Shown in pieces: positions 8,511-19,754 of a stretch of 64,000 nucleotides of DNA (positions are counted from its first letter, which is position 1; every line of letters starts with the position of its first letter). The DNA comes from Hymenobacter norwichensis DSM 15439 (GTDB lineage: Bacteria; Bacteroidota; Bacteroidia; Cytophagales; Hymenobacteraceae). The stretch is taken from contig NZ_ATVL01000008.1 in the NCBI RefSeq assembly GCF_000420705.1, forward strand, positions 62,001 to 126,000. The letters run 5' to 3'. A program made the translations under genes and the position numbers. The notes under the pieces are model-generated. The model was not told the DNA's origin. It ran no database searches and saw nothing but the letters and a program-made list of their open reading frames with translations.

Positions 8511-8629
8511 AAAATAGCACGTCATGCAGAGCGTAGCGAAGCATCTCGCGTGCTGACGTCAGGATTACTACCACAACCTCAGCACGCGAGATGCTTCGCT
8601 ACGCTCTGCATGACGTGCTATATCATTTT
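8511..8629. repeat. REP-like palindrome with 40-base perfect arms
   Basis: A left arm (8515-8554) and right arm (8581-8620) of about 40 bases are exact reverse complements around a 26-base loop, flanked by AAAAT/ATTTT. The arm core AGCGTAGCGAAGCATCT resembles the dispersed palindromic repeats common in Hymenobacter-type genomes (recognition from memory). It lies between the GH43 and esterase genes, both on the minus strand. Confidence 0.85.
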
Positions 8630-8666
8630 AGATATCCATTCAGCGTTTAAGGCTGGCCGTAAGCTG

Positions 8667-9668
8667 CTAGGGCCGGTACGGCTTGCCCAGCACCAGCTTA
8701 TTGCCCGTTACATCCACCTCAAACAAGTGCGGGATGCGGCGGTATTTGCCGTTGATGTCTTTGTGGCTGTGTACCGACATGAGCAGCTTGCCCTCAAACG
8801 TGCGAAACAGCATGCCGTGCCCGTAGTTGGACGGGGTAATCGGGTCTTTCTCCTGTATCCAGGGGCCATCGAGGGTGCCGCTGGTGGAATAGGCCACGCC
8901 TTGCGTGTAGTTGTCATACACCCAGCTGGTCCAGAGCATGCCCAGCCGGCCGGTGCCGGTGCGGAACAGCCAGGGGCCGTCGGTTACTTTGTTGGGTCGG
9001 GGCGGGCTGTTGCGGGGATTTTCGCGGCTCCAAGGCGCGGCACTGGCACGGAACAAGATTTTGCCGGTGCCAATGGTGCCGGTCAGGTCGGGCTTCAGCT
9101 CTATCTTCTCGATGGTCCCATCCATGTTTTGCAGCCACTCGTGGCAGTACACCAGGTAGGGCTTGCCGTCCCTGTCCACCCAATAGGTACCGTCCAGGGT
9201 CAGCTTGTTGGCCGGCAGGTAGGTGGCGTCCTGCATGGGCACGTACGGGCCGTCGGGTTGGTTGCTTACCAGCACGTGGCTGGCCCGGCGCTCCAGGGGC
9301 GTGCCAGCCACGGTATCTACCTTGATAGCCGAGTTGGTGAAAGTGGCGAAATAGTAGTATTTGCCCTTAACCGAGTGGATTTCGGCGGCCCAAATCATGG
9401 GTTTGGGGCCCATCCAGGAAGTGGGGTCGGGCTTGGCTACTGAATACGGGCCTTCCCAGGTTTTCAGGTTGGTGCTCTTCCACAGCAGCCCGCCCGTGCC
9501 GGTCATGTAGTACTTGTGCGTTTTCGCGTCGGCCAGAATAAACGGGTCACTCAGCCCGATGGAATCCAGCGGCACATGTTGACGAATGGGCGGCGGGCCC
9601 GCCTTTTGGGCCGCTACAGCCAGCGGCAACAACACGCAACTCAGCGTAGTCAACCAGGTAATTTTCAT
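8667..9668 (-). CDS. Secreted family 43-like glycoside hydrolase
   Basis: A 333-residue protein with a signal peptide ending near VAAQKAG (about residue 20). A five-bladed beta-propeller of GH43 type follows. The catalytic base context GLSDPFIL lies near residue 39. Downstream are IWAAEIHSVKGKYYYF and the blade motif DGTYWVDRDGKPYLVY, typical of arabinan/xylan-active members. Family members cleave terminal arabinofuranose, xylose or galactose residues. The gene follows the GH42 beta-galactosidase gene by 64 bases on the same strand. The two are probably co-transcribed and act together on galactose- or arabinose-bearing plant glycans outside the cytoplasm. Confidence 0.8.
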   Translation of the reverse strand: MKITWLTTLSCVLLPLAVAAQKAGPPPIRQHVPLDSIGLSDPFILADAKTHKYYMTGTGGLLWKSTNLKTWEGPYSVAKPDPTSWMGPKPMIWAAEIHSVKGKYYYFATFTNSAIKVDTVAGTPLERRASHVLVSNQPDGPYVPMQDATYLPANKLTLDGTYWVDRDGKPYLVYCHEWLQNMDGTIEKIELKPDLTGTIGTGKILFRASAAPWSRENPRNSPPRPNKVTDGPWLFRTGTGRLGMLWTSWVYDNYTQGVAYSTSGTLDGPWIQEKDPITPSNYGHGMLFRTFEGKLLMSVHSHKDINGKYRRIPHLFEVDVTGNKLVLGKPYRP

Positions 9669-9732
9669 GATGCGCGGGGTGGAAATTGGAGGAATGGAGA
9701 GGGTTAATCAGGGTGACAATGAAGCTGTGCGG

Positions 9733-11805
9733 CTATTTCTCTTCTACAATCTGCACGCCCCAGGCCGCCAGCTGCAACTGCTGCCCCTGGCTGACGGCGG
9801 TGCCGGCCAGCAGCTCCTTGCCGGCCCCGTGGGGGTAGCGCACCGTGCCCGGCGTGCCCGAATAGTTGAAGTAATAATGCACCGCTTTTCGGCGCTGGTT
9901 GATGCCCGAGCGGGTGATGAACGGAAACCGCAGCTCCTGGTCGGCGCCCCACAGGCCGGCTTTGCGCACGGTGTTGGTTACCAGTTTTTCCACCACGCCA
10001 TCAGAGGTGTGGCAGCCCACGTAGGTAGCCAGCCCTTTGCCGTACTGATTTTCAGTGATGGCCGCGTACTGGCCCCATACGGGGTGGTCGTAGCGGGCAA
10101 GCACCTTGGCCGTGGTGGGCGTGAGCAGCTCCATCCAGGTGGTTACTTGGTTGTCGTTGCGCCCGGCCTGGTAGGTGTCGCCTTGCAAGCCTACGTGGTC
10201 GGGTACGGTGAACTGGCTATACGTCACGCCGCAAGCCGCGCTCAGCACGCCCGGCTGCACGGTGGTACGCACCTGCACGTTCTCGTCGGAGAAGCCGCTG
10301 CGGTAGGTACACAATAGGTGCCCGCCCTTTTGCACGAACTGGTTTAGGCGCTCCAGCAGGCTGGTGGGCGCGGCATACAGCATGGGCACAATGATGAGCG
10401 AATATTGCTCCAGGTTGGGGCTGCTGGGGTCTACCAAGTCACAGCCCACGTTTTGGCGGTAGAGGGCGTCGTAGAACGGGCGCAGCACTTGGTTGTAGTC
10501 CAGGCCGCTGCTAAACCAGCCTTCGGCCGTCAGGGCTTGGTTGCTGAAGAGAATAGCGACTTTGTTGGTCTTTTTCAGGTTGAGCAAGCTCGGACTCAGC
10601 CGCTGAAAGTCGCGCCCGATGGTTTTGGCCTCCTCGTAGGTGGGATTGGGTTGCAAGTCGTGGCTGAGCAAACCCTTCCAGTAGGTTTCGGCCGAGTTGT
10701 GGATGGAGCTCCAATGCCAGTACTCCACCATGTTGGCGCCCGAAGCCAAGTGACTGAACGCCTGCTGGCGCAGCTGCCCCGGGTACGGCACCCACTGCGG
10801 AAAGCCCTGAGCCTCGGTTTCCAGCACGAAGTAGTTCTGCCCGCCCTTCATGCCGCGGGTCAGGTCGCCGCCGAGGGCAATTTCGGTGCCCGTGAGCTGG
10901 TCCTGGCTGGGATGGTAGATGTCGATGCCGGCCACGTCCAGCACTTTGGCGGCGGCAAAGTGGTCTACGTCGGGCTGAATGCCGTAGGAATGGCCGCGCC
11001 AGCCCAAATCGAAGTTTTGGGTGATGAACTGGTTGGGCTTCTTGTACTCGCGCACCAGCGCTGCCTGCCAAGCCAGAAAATCGGTAACGAGCTGGCGCTG
11101 AAACGCACTGAACTCGCTGCCCAGGCTGGCGTTGATTGTGCCCACCACCGACGGAAAGTCTTCCCAGGTGTTGATGCGGTTGCTCCAGTAATCGAGCCCG
11201 TAGGCCTTGTTCAGCGCGTCCAGCGACGGAAACTTGCGCTTCATGTGCTCCACAAACAACTTCTGCACCGCCGGCCCGGCCGTACCGTAGGCCTTGGTTT
11301 CGTTGTCTACCTGATAGCCAATGATGGCCGGGTGGTTCTTCACGTGCCCCAGCAGCGCCCGAATCACCAGCTCGGAATGGCGGCGGTAGTCGGGGTTGCT
11401 GATGTCCATGTTCTGGCGTGGGCCGTACTGGTTCGGGCCCCGGTTGGTGATGGCCAGCACCGCCGGGCACTTGCGCACCAGCCACGTGGGCACGGCGTAG
11501 GTGGGCGTCCCGATGATAACGCGAATGCCCGCCTTGTGCATGGCATCCAGCACCCGGTCGATGTGTGAATAGTCAAATACTCCCTCCTGCGGCTCCAACG
11601 TGCTCCACGTCGATTCGGCAATGCGCACCACGTTGATGCCGGCCGCCTTCATCATGGCAATATCCTTGTCGAGCCGCTCGTAGGGCGAGTACTCATCGTA
11701 GTAGGCCACGCCGTAGAGCAGTTGGTCTTGCTTGCTGGTTTGGGCCGAAACCCGGCTGTAGCCAAGGGTAAGAGCAGCAGTAAGGGCGAGCAACGGTTTG
11801 AACAT
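9733..11805 (-). CDS. Secreted GH42 beta-galactosidase
   Basis: A 690-residue protein with a signal peptide (cleavage near SRVSAQ, residues 1-22) and a GH42 TIM barrel. The acid/base Glu169 lies in GYQVDNETKAYG, and the likely nucleophile is Glu329 in YFVLETEAQG. Domain B, the trimerisation domain with a flavodoxin-like fold, covers roughly 400-600. A small C-terminal beta domain ends the protein. The family hydrolyses terminal beta-galactosides, commonly from galactan or galacto-oligosaccharides. The signal peptide places it in the periplasm or outside. It is the first gene of a two-gene glycan unit with the GH43 gene. Confidence 0.9.
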   Translation of the reverse strand: MFKPLLALTAALTLGYSRVSAQTSKQDQLLYGVAYYDEYSPYERLDKDIAMMKAAGINVVRIAESTWSTLEPQEGVFDYSHIDRVLDAMHKAGIRVIIGTPTYAVPTWLVRKCPAVLAITNRGPNQYGPRQNMDISNPDYRRHSELVIRALLGHVKNHPAIIGYQVDNETKAYGTAGPAVQKLFVEHMKRKFPSLDALNKAYGLDYWSNRINTWEDFPSVVGTINASLGSEFSAFQRQLVTDFLAWQAALVREYKKPNQFITQNFDLGWRGHSYGIQPDVDHFAAAKVLDVAGIDIYHPSQDQLTGTEIALGGDLTRGMKGGQNYFVLETEAQGFPQWVPYPGQLRQQAFSHLASGANMVEYWHWSSIHNSAETYWKGLLSHDLQPNPTYEEAKTIGRDFQRLSPSLLNLKKTNKVAILFSNQALTAEGWFSSGLDYNQVLRPFYDALYRQNVGCDLVDPSSPNLEQYSLIIVPMLYAAPTSLLERLNQFVQKGGHLLCTYRSGFSDENVQVRTTVQPGVLSAACGVTYSQFTVPDHVGLQGDTYQAGRNDNQVTTWMELLTPTTAKVLARYDHPVWGQYAAITENQYGKGLATYVGCHTSDGVVEKLVTNTVRKAGLWGADQELRFPFITRSGINQRRKAVHYYFNYSGTPGTVRYPHGAGKELLAGTAVSQGQQLQLAAWGVQIVEEK

Positions 11806-14161
<2,356 letters not shown>

Positions 14162-14166
14162 AACAC

Positions 14167-14232
14167 AGGCAGCCAGTGGCCGTAGCGCATCGACTCGCAC
14201 TGCTACGCTACAGCTCTACTGGCTGGCTGCGT
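14167..14232. repeat. Imperfect inverted repeat after the aldo/keto reductase pair
   Basis: GCAGCCAGT...GTAGCG on the left pairs imperfectly with CGCTAC...ACTGGCTGGCTGC on the right. It begins 6 bases after the stop codon and fits the positional family of spacer repeats. Confidence 0.5.
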
Positions 14233-14348
14233 CTATCGTTTAATCTGGGTCAGCTACTATAGCTCCGTGAGTTGGAAGCCCGAGTTGCAAAAGTACCTTG
14301 CGCAAGCTCAGTAGCGGGCTTTCGTTGTTTCACTGCCGGCGTAGTCTT

Positions 14349-15968
14349 ATGCAAAACTTGTTCTTTGAGTTCGTCTTTCTGGTCTTGATTGTGCTGGCGT
14401 TGGTGATGATGGCCAGCCGGTTGCGCCTGGCCTACCCTATTGTGCTGGTGCTGGGCGGGCTGGCCCTCAGCTTCACGCGGCTGTTCGACAACATCCAGCT
14501 CGACCCGGAAATTGTGTTTCTGGTGTTTTTACCGCCGCTGCTGTACGAGGCGGCGTGGCAGGTGTCGTGGAAGCAGTTTTGGAAGTGGCGGCGCGTCATT
14601 GCCAGCTTCGCGTTTCCGGTGGTCATTATCACCTCGTGCATCGTGGCGGTGGTGTCGCACGCCCTGATTCCGGGCTTCACGCTGGCGCTGGGGTTTCTGC
14701 TGGGCGGCATCGTGTCGCCGCCCGATGCCATTTCGGCCACCACCATCATGCGGCAAGTGAAAGTGCCGCGCATGATGGTGAGCATTATTGAAGGCGAAAG
14801 TCTGCTCAATGATGCGTCGTCGCTGATTGTGTTTCGGTTTGCGCTGGCGGCGGTACTCACCGGGCAGTTTGTGTTCAGCGAGGCAGTAGGCAGCTTTTTT
14901 TTGGTTATCGTGTTGGGTACCGCCATTGGCGTAGGGCTGGGGCTGGTATTCTACGCCATTCACCGCTGGCTGCCCACTACGCCCAGCATCGACACGGTGC
15001 TTACCCTGCTCACGCCCTACTGCCTGTACTACGCCGCCGAGCATTTCCACTACTCGGGGGTGCTGGCGGTGGTAAGCGGCGGGCTACTGCTTTCCAGCAA
15101 GCGCAACACCATGCTCACCTACCGCAGCCGCATCGAGAGTGTGGATGTGTGGTCGGTGCTGAGTTTCGTGCTGAACGGGCTGGTGTTTTTGCTCATCGGG
15201 CTGGAACTGCCCACTATCACCCAGCAACTTGGCGGCGTGGGCTTGCGCCAAGCCATTGGCTACGGGCTGCTTATCTCGTTTACGCTAGTGGTGGCGCGGC
15301 TGCTGTGCTCGTTTGGGGCGGTGCTGTTTACCATGTTTGCCAGCCGCTTCATCACCGTGGCCGACGCCAATCCAGGCTGGCGCGGGCCACTTATTCTGGG
15401 CTGGGCGGGGATGCGCGGGGTGGTGTCGTTGGCGGCGGCGCTGTCTATTCCGCTGCTTACGCCGCAGGGGCAGCCGTTTCCGTACCGCAACCTGATTCTG
15501 TTCATCACCTTCGTGGTTATCCTCGTGACGCTGGTTTTCCAGGGCCTCACGCTGCCCTGGCTGATTCGGAAGGTGAACCCGGAAAACCGGCACCAATCCA
15601 TTCCGGAGGAGCGCCAGGAGCTGATTCTTCAGAAAAAGCTGGCACTACAAGCGTTGCGCTACGTGGAGTCGGCGGCCGGCCCCGGCAGCTCGCCCAACGA
15701 CTACCTGCAAAACCTACAAGCCCGCCTCCAGCTCGATACGGCGTTTTTCACTCACGAGCTAGATGGCCCGGCCAGTGCCTCGGAAAGCACGCTGCACCAT
15801 TTCCACCAGCATTATTTGGAGCTGCTTGAGAGGCAGCGCTCCCTGCTGCACGAAATGAACCATCACATGGAATTCGATGAGGAGGTGATTCGCAAGTACC
15901 TCACCATTCTGGATTTAGAAGAATACAAGCTGCGCGAAAAGCAGCTGCAACCCGCCGAGCCAGCATAG
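14349..15968 (+). CDS. Na+/H+ antiporter, CPA1 family
   Basis: A 539-residue inner-membrane exchanger that swaps Na+ (or K+) for protons, contributing to pH and salt homeostasis. The start at 14349 (MQNLFFEFVFLVL) places the first membrane helix at the N-terminus; the 17-codon upstream extension was rejected. About twelve hydrophobic segments are visible to residue 410. The ion-binding motif PPDAISATTI is in the middle helices, and GESLLNDASSLIVF matches the CPA1 signature GEGLLNDATALVL. A cytoplasmic tail of about 120 charged residues follows, probably regulatory. Confidence 0.9.
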   Translation: MQNLFFEFVFLVLIVLALVMMASRLRLAYPIVLVLGGLALSFTRLFDNIQLDPEIVFLVFLPPLLYEAAWQVSWKQFWKWRRVIASFAFPVVIITSCIVAVVSHALIPGFTLALGFLLGGIVSPPDAISATTIMRQVKVPRMMVSIIEGESLLNDASSLIVFRFALAAVLTGQFVFSEAVGSFFLVIVLGTAIGVGLGLVFYAIHRWLPTTPSIDTVLTLLTPYCLYYAAEHFHYSGVLAVVSGGLLLSSKRNTMLTYRSRIESVDVWSVLSFVLNGLVFLLIGLELPTITQQLGGVGLRQAIGYGLLISFTLVVARLLCSFGAVLFTMFASRFITVADANPGWRGPLILGWAGMRGVVSLAAALSIPLLTPQGQPFPYRNLILFITFVVILVTLVFQGLTLPWLIRKVNPENRHQSIPEERQELILQKKLALQALRYVESAAGPGSSPNDYLQNLQARLQLDTAFFTHELDGPASASESTLHHFHQHYLELLERQRSLLHEMNHHMEFDEEVIRKYLTILDLEEYKLREKQLQPAEPA

Positions 15969-16085
15969 TGCTCTGTTGGCGGTTTCAGGGGCGTACCGAC
16001 TGCAAAAAGCAATTCTGCGTTTAAGCTGTTTAGGCCTATGCAGCAACCTGAAATAGCTGCAAAAACGCTTTAATATACTTCTAAG

Positions 16086-16808
16086 ATGAACATTGGAATC
16101 ATTGGTGCTGGCAACATCGGCAGCGCGTTGGCCGTGCAACTCACCAGCCTTGGCCATTCGGTATACATTGCCAACTCCCGCGGCCCCGAAACCCTGAAAG
16201 ACGTGGCCCAGAAAACCGGCGCTACGCCTGTTACGGTCCAGGAGGCGGCCCAGCGCGGCACCGACATCATCGTGGTGACCATTCCGCTGAAAAACATTCC
16301 CGACCTGCCCAACGACCTGTTCGACGGCGTGGCTCCCGAGGTGCCCATCATCGATACCAGCAACTACTACCCGCTGCTGCGCGACGGCCAGATGCCGGAG
16401 CTGGAAACCGGCGACCTAACCGAAAGCGAATGGGTGCAGCAGCACTTAGGCCGCCCGGTGGTGAAGGTGTTCAACAACATTCACGCCGAGCACCTGGAAA
16501 AGAACGGGAAGCCCGCTGGTACCCCTGGCCGTATTGCCTTGCCCGTGGCCAGTGATGATGCCGCCGCCAAGCAAAAAGTAATGGCCCTGGTGGAAGAACT
16601 CGGCTTCGACGCCGTAGACGACGGCAGCCTGCACGAGTCGTGGCGGCAGCAGCCCGGCACCCCCTCCTACGGCGCCGATATGCCCGCCGACAAGTTGCGC
16701 GAGCACCTGGCCAGCCTTGGTACTAAGCGCACCGAAGAACAGCACGCCGAGTTCCTGGCTAACCACGCCAATATGGAGCGCGGGATAATCAAGCAGCTGC
16801 AAGGGTAA
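16086..16808 (+). CDS. NADPH-dependent F420 reductase-like oxidoreductase
   Basis: A 240-residue protein beginning with a dinucleotide-binding GAGNIGSALA motif (residues 7-16). ANSRGPETL is at the NADP 2'-phosphate position. The family (NADP_oxidoreductase_F420-dependent) transfers hydride between NADPH and deazaflavin F420 in archaea and actinobacteria. In Bacteroidota, which generally lack F420, homologues are usually of unknown substrate. The middle contains VPIIDTSNYYPLLRDGQM and VVKVFNNIHAEHL, typical of this branch. It stands alone, and a long inverted repeat separates it from the AraC regulator downstream. Confidence 0.8.
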   Translation: MNIGIIGAGNIGSALAVQLTSLGHSVYIANSRGPETLKDVAQKTGATPVTVQEAAQRGTDIIVVTIPLKNIPDLPNDLFDGVAPEVPIIDTSNYYPLLRDGQMPELETGDLTESEWVQQHLGRPVVKVFNNIHAEHLEKNGKPAGTPGRIALPVASDDAAAKQKVMALVEELGFDAVDDGSLHESWRQQPGTPSYGADMPADKLREHLASLGTKRTEEQHAEFLANHANMERGIIKQLQG

Positions 16809-16822
16809 CCTACGGGTTCTCG

Positions 16823-16933
16823 TAAGACCAGCCGGCAGAACCGTAAGGAAAGCCGCTCGCGGGTTGCTGTGGCAGATGCCATTTCAACGATTGAAGCGGG
16901 CCACTTTGCCGTCGGTTGTGCCGGCTGGTCTTA
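16823..16933. repeat. Spacer inverted repeat upstream of the AraC gene
   Basis: Arms 16823-16842 and 16914-16933 pair over 20 bases with one mismatch, enclosing about 70 bases. The left arm begins 14 bases after the upstream stop, and the right arm lies about 40 bases before the AraC start. It is a member of the spacer-repeat family. Confidence 0.75.
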
Positions 16934-16972
16934 TACCTTGTGTTCCCTCCCTTCCTACTTCCTTGCCCGCTG

Positions 16973-17851
16973 ATGAATACCACCTACGTAGACCCCTGTG
17001 CCGACTCTAACGTGAACGACCTGAAGCTGACGGGCTTCAAGGTGTACGAAGTGGGCGCGCCGGTGGGCCCGGCGCTGGTGTACCGCCGGCGCGACTTTTA
17101 CAAGGTGAGTTTGCTGGTAGGCCAGTGCACCATCTACTACGCCGACAAGGTTATTGAGCTGGACGGCACCTATTTGCTTTTCACCAACCCCCACATTCCG
17201 TACTCGTTTGAGCATCATGGCGAGCCGCATTCCGGCTACGCCTGCCTGTTTACCGAGGAGTTTGTGAAGGCCACCGACCGTTCCGAGAGCCTGCAACAGT
17301 CGCCGCTGTTCAAGATTGGGGGCACCCCCATTTTCATGCTCACCGACGAGCAAGCCGCCTACATCAGTGGCGTTTTCCGGAAGATGCTGGCCGAGCAAAG
17401 CACCGATTACCTGTTTCGGCACGACCTGATTCGCACTTATATTCAACTGGTCATTCATGAGGCGTTGCGCATGCAGCCGGCCGAGAACTTCGTGAAGCAC
17501 CAGAACGCCGCCGCGCGCATCACGGCGCTGTTTCTGGAGTTGCTGGAGCGGCTGTTTCCGGTGGAAAGCCCCGAGCAGGTCCTGCCCCTGAAAACCGCCC
17601 AGGACTTCGCCAACCGCTTGTCCATTCACGTCAACCACCTGAACCGGGCGGTGAAGGAAATAACCGGCAAGTCCACTACGGCCCACATTGCGGAGCGCGT
17701 GGTAGGAGAAGCCAAGGCCCTGCTGCACCACACCGATTGGGATGTGGCCGCCATTGGCTACGGGCTGGGCTTCGAGTATGCCTCGTACTTCAACAACTTT
17801 TTCAAGAAGCACACCGGCAGCACGCCCCTTGCCTTCCGGCGGGCCGTTTGA
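16973..17851 (+). CDS. AraC family transcriptional regulator
   Basis: A 292-residue regulator from MNTTYVDPCADS; an in-frame extension upstream runs into the inverted repeat and was rejected. The N-terminal half is cupin-like, with strands such as YLLFTNPHIPYSFEHHGEPH that may bind a small ligand. The C-terminal 100 residues carry the two helix-turn-helix motifs of AraC proteins (FANRLSIHVNHLNRAVKEIT, then VAAIGYGLGFEYASYFNNFF) with the closing TGSTPLAFR. It lies upstream of a zinc alcohol dehydrogenase gene on the same strand, 91 bases apart. That dehydrogenase is its likely target. Confidence 0.9.
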   Translation: MNTTYVDPCADSNVNDLKLTGFKVYEVGAPVGPALVYRRRDFYKVSLLVGQCTIYYADKVIELDGTYLLFTNPHIPYSFEHHGEPHSGYACLFTEEFVKATDRSESLQQSPLFKIGGTPIFMLTDEQAAYISGVFRKMLAEQSTDYLFRHDLIRTYIQLVIHEALRMQPAENFVKHQNAAARITALFLELLERLFPVESPEQVLPLKTAQDFANRLSIHVNHLNRAVKEITGKSTTAHIAERVVGEAKALLHHTDWDVAAIGYGLGFEYASYFNNFFKKHTGSTPLAFRRAV

Positions 17852-17902
17852 AAAGTGTAATCATCGGTTTGAAATCTGTAGAAATAGCGGATACCCGGCG
17901 GG

Positions 17903-17910
17903 TAGCTTTG
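17903..17910 (+). promoter_or_regulatory. -7 element for the alcohol dehydrogenase
   Basis: TAGCTTTG, an exact TAnnTTTG match, 32 bases before the ATG. A TTTG lies too far upstream (31-base gap) to be a good -33 box, which would fit an activator-dependent promoter under the adjacent AraC protein. Confidence 0.5.
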
Positions 17911-17942
17911 TATTGTATTCTCAATTCAGCGCTGCCCCAACC

Positions 17943-18983
17943 ATGATTCCAGCTAAATCCTACGCCGCTCAAAGCCCCACCGCCGACCTCGCCCCCTGGG
18001 AGTTCGAGCGCCGGGAAGTGGGCCCGCACGACGTGCAAATTGAAATTGCCTACTGCGGCGTTTGCCACTCCGATTACCACCAAATCAAGAACGACTGGTT
18101 TCCCGGCCTCTTCCCCATGGTGCCCGGCCACGAAATAGTGGGCCGCATCACCAAGGTCGGCGACCATATAAAGAAGTTCAAGACCGGCGACTTGGCCGGG
18201 GTGGGCTGCCTCGTGGACTCGTGCCAGGTGTGCGCCAACTGCCAGGACGACCTAGAGCAGTACTGCCTGGAAGGCAACACCCAGACCTACAACAACCTCG
18301 ACCGCAGCGGCGTGCCCACCTACGGCGGCTACTCCAACACCATTGTGGTGCGCGAAGAGTTTGTGCTGCACGTGTCGGAGAAGCTGGATTTGGCGGCGGT
18401 GGCGCCGCTGCTCTGCGCCGGCATTACCACGTACTCGCCGCTGCGCTACTGGAAAGTGGGCAAAGGCCATAAGCTGGCGGTATTGGGCTTGGGTGGCCTG
18501 GGCCACATGGCCGTGAAATGGGGCGTGGCGTTTGGGGCCGAAGTAACCGTGCTCAGCACCTCCCCCGACAAGGCCGAAGCCGCCAAAGCCCTCGGCGCCC
18601 ATCATTTCGTAATAACCAAGGATGAAGCGCAGGTGGAAGCTGTGAAAGGCTCCTTCGACTTCATCCTCGACACCGTTTCGGCTCAGCACGACCTGGGGCT
18701 GTACCTGTCGTTGCTGAAAACCAATGGCACGCACATCATCGTGGGGGCGCCACCCAAGCCGCTCGACCTGGCCGCTTTCGCCCTGATCATTGGCCGCAAG
18801 AGCGTGGTGGGTTCCAGCATCGGTGGCATTGCCGAAACCCAGGAAATGCTCGATTTCTGCGCCGAGCACAACATCGTATCCGACATCGAGCTAATCGACT
18901 TCAAGGACATCAATGCAGCCTACGAGCGGATGCTGAAAGGCGACGTGCGCTACCGCTTCGTGCTGGATATTGCCACGCTATAA
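17943..18983 (+). CDS. Zinc-dependent NAD(P) alcohol dehydrogenase (CAD/YahK type)
   Basis: A 346-residue medium-chain dehydrogenase of the cinnamyl-alcohol dehydrogenase/YahK branch, reducing aldehydes with NADPH. The start at 17943 (MIPAKSYAAQSP) gives the normal N-terminus. Catalytic zinc ligands include Cys41 (GVCHSDYH) and His63-Glu64 (PGHEIVG). Structural zinc is held by Cys94, Cys97, Cys100 and Cys108. The Rossmann motif GLGGLGHMAVKWG lies near residue 182. It sits between an AraC regulator and a terminator, suggesting a single-gene transcript controlled by that regulator, perhaps for aldehyde detoxification. Confidence 0.93.
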   Translation: MIPAKSYAAQSPTADLAPWEFERREVGPHDVQIEIAYCGVCHSDYHQIKNDWFPGLFPMVPGHEIVGRITKVGDHIKKFKTGDLAGVGCLVDSCQVCANCQDDLEQYCLEGNTQTYNNLDRSGVPTYGGYSNTIVVREEFVLHVSEKLDLAAVAPLLCAGITTYSPLRYWKVGKGHKLAVLGLGGLGHMAVKWGVAFGAEVTVLSTSPDKAEAAKALGAHHFVITKDEAQVEAVKGSFDFILDTVSAQHDLGLYLSLLKTNGTHIIVGAPPKPLDLAAFALIIGRKSVVGSSIGGIAETQEMLDFCAEHNIVSDIELIDFKDINAAYERMLKGDVRYRFVLDIATL

Positions 18984-19006
18984 CCGGCGCCACTTAGCGC
19001 CTACCG

Positions 19007-19056
19007 GCCCCACTCCCAACCCGCGCCCCGGCGTGCCGAGAGTGGGGCTTGGTTTT
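19007..19056 (+). terminator. Intrinsic terminator after the alcohol dehydrogenase
   Basis: GCCCCACTC and GAGTGGGGC pair around a G/C-rich loop and are followed by TTGGTTTTTC. Confidence 0.7.
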
Positions 19057-19128
19057 TCTAGCATCGAAGGCTGCACTGCGTAGCAAGGCCGCTGTACTGA
19101 TACGCTAAACCACTTATTACCAGACACT

Positions 19129-19701
19129 ATGGAAACTCAACCCAGAACCATTTTCGAGCGGGAACTGGCCGGCGAAGTCATTTCTCTCGACGACCCGGAG
19201 TACCCGCAGATTTACGCCATCATCCGCAAGGCCATCCGTATTACGTCCCAGCTGAATGCCATGCCAGTAGACGACAACGAGCAGGTGAACCGCGTGTTCA
19301 GTGAGTTGATCAACCAGCCCGTGGACCCCACCTTTTTCCTGATTCCGCCTTTCTACACCGATTTCGGCCACAACATCCGCATTGGCAAGAACGTGTTTGT
19401 CAACCACGCTTGCACGTTCATGGACCGGGGCGGCATCACGCTGGAAGACAACGTGCTGGTAGGGCCCAAGGTGAACCTGATTACCACCAACCACCCCACC
19501 GAGCCCGGCCAGCGGCGCGCTACGTATTCACGGCCCATCGTTGTAAAAGCAGGGGCCTGGCTTGGGGCCAATGCCACGGTGATGCCTGGCGTGATTATCG
19601 GGGAAAACGCCATTGTGGGTGCCGGGGCCGTTGTCACCAAAGATGTGCCCGCCAACAGTATTGTGGCGGGAGTGCCGGCCCGGGTGGTAAAGCACTTGTA
19701 G
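19129..19701 (+). CDS. Sugar O-acetyltransferase (maltose/galactoside acetyltransferase family)
   Basis: A 190-residue left-handed beta-helix acetyltransferase that moves an acetyl group from acetyl-CoA to a sugar hydroxyl. It has an N-terminal helical Mac domain (residues 1-55). Hexapeptide repeats follow from GHNIRIGKNVFVNHACTF to VMPGVIIGENAIVGAGAVV. The catalytic His lies in TTNHPTEPGQRR, and the closing segment is VAGVPARVVKHL. Length and order match MAA/LacA enzymes. Its natural acceptor is unknown. A cupin gene begins 54 bases downstream on the same strand. Confidence 0.88.
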   Translation: METQPRTIFERELAGEVISLDDPEYPQIYAIIRKAIRITSQLNAMPVDDNEQVNRVFSELINQPVDPTFFLIPPFYTDFGHNIRIGKNVFVNHACTFMDRGGITLEDNVLVGPKVNLITTNHPTEPGQRRATYSRPIVVKAGAWLGANATVMPGVIIGENAIVGAGAVVTKDVPANSIVAGVPARVVKHL

Positions 19702-19754
19702 CTTCTGCTACACCTTTTTCTACCGCGTTTTCACCTTCATTTCCATCACCTACC

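Noticed and set aside
10405..11568. 387-codon plus-strand open frame opposite the GH42 gene
   Set aside because: It is the antisense shadow of a well-supported glycosidase and arises from high GC at third positions. Its product has no motif.
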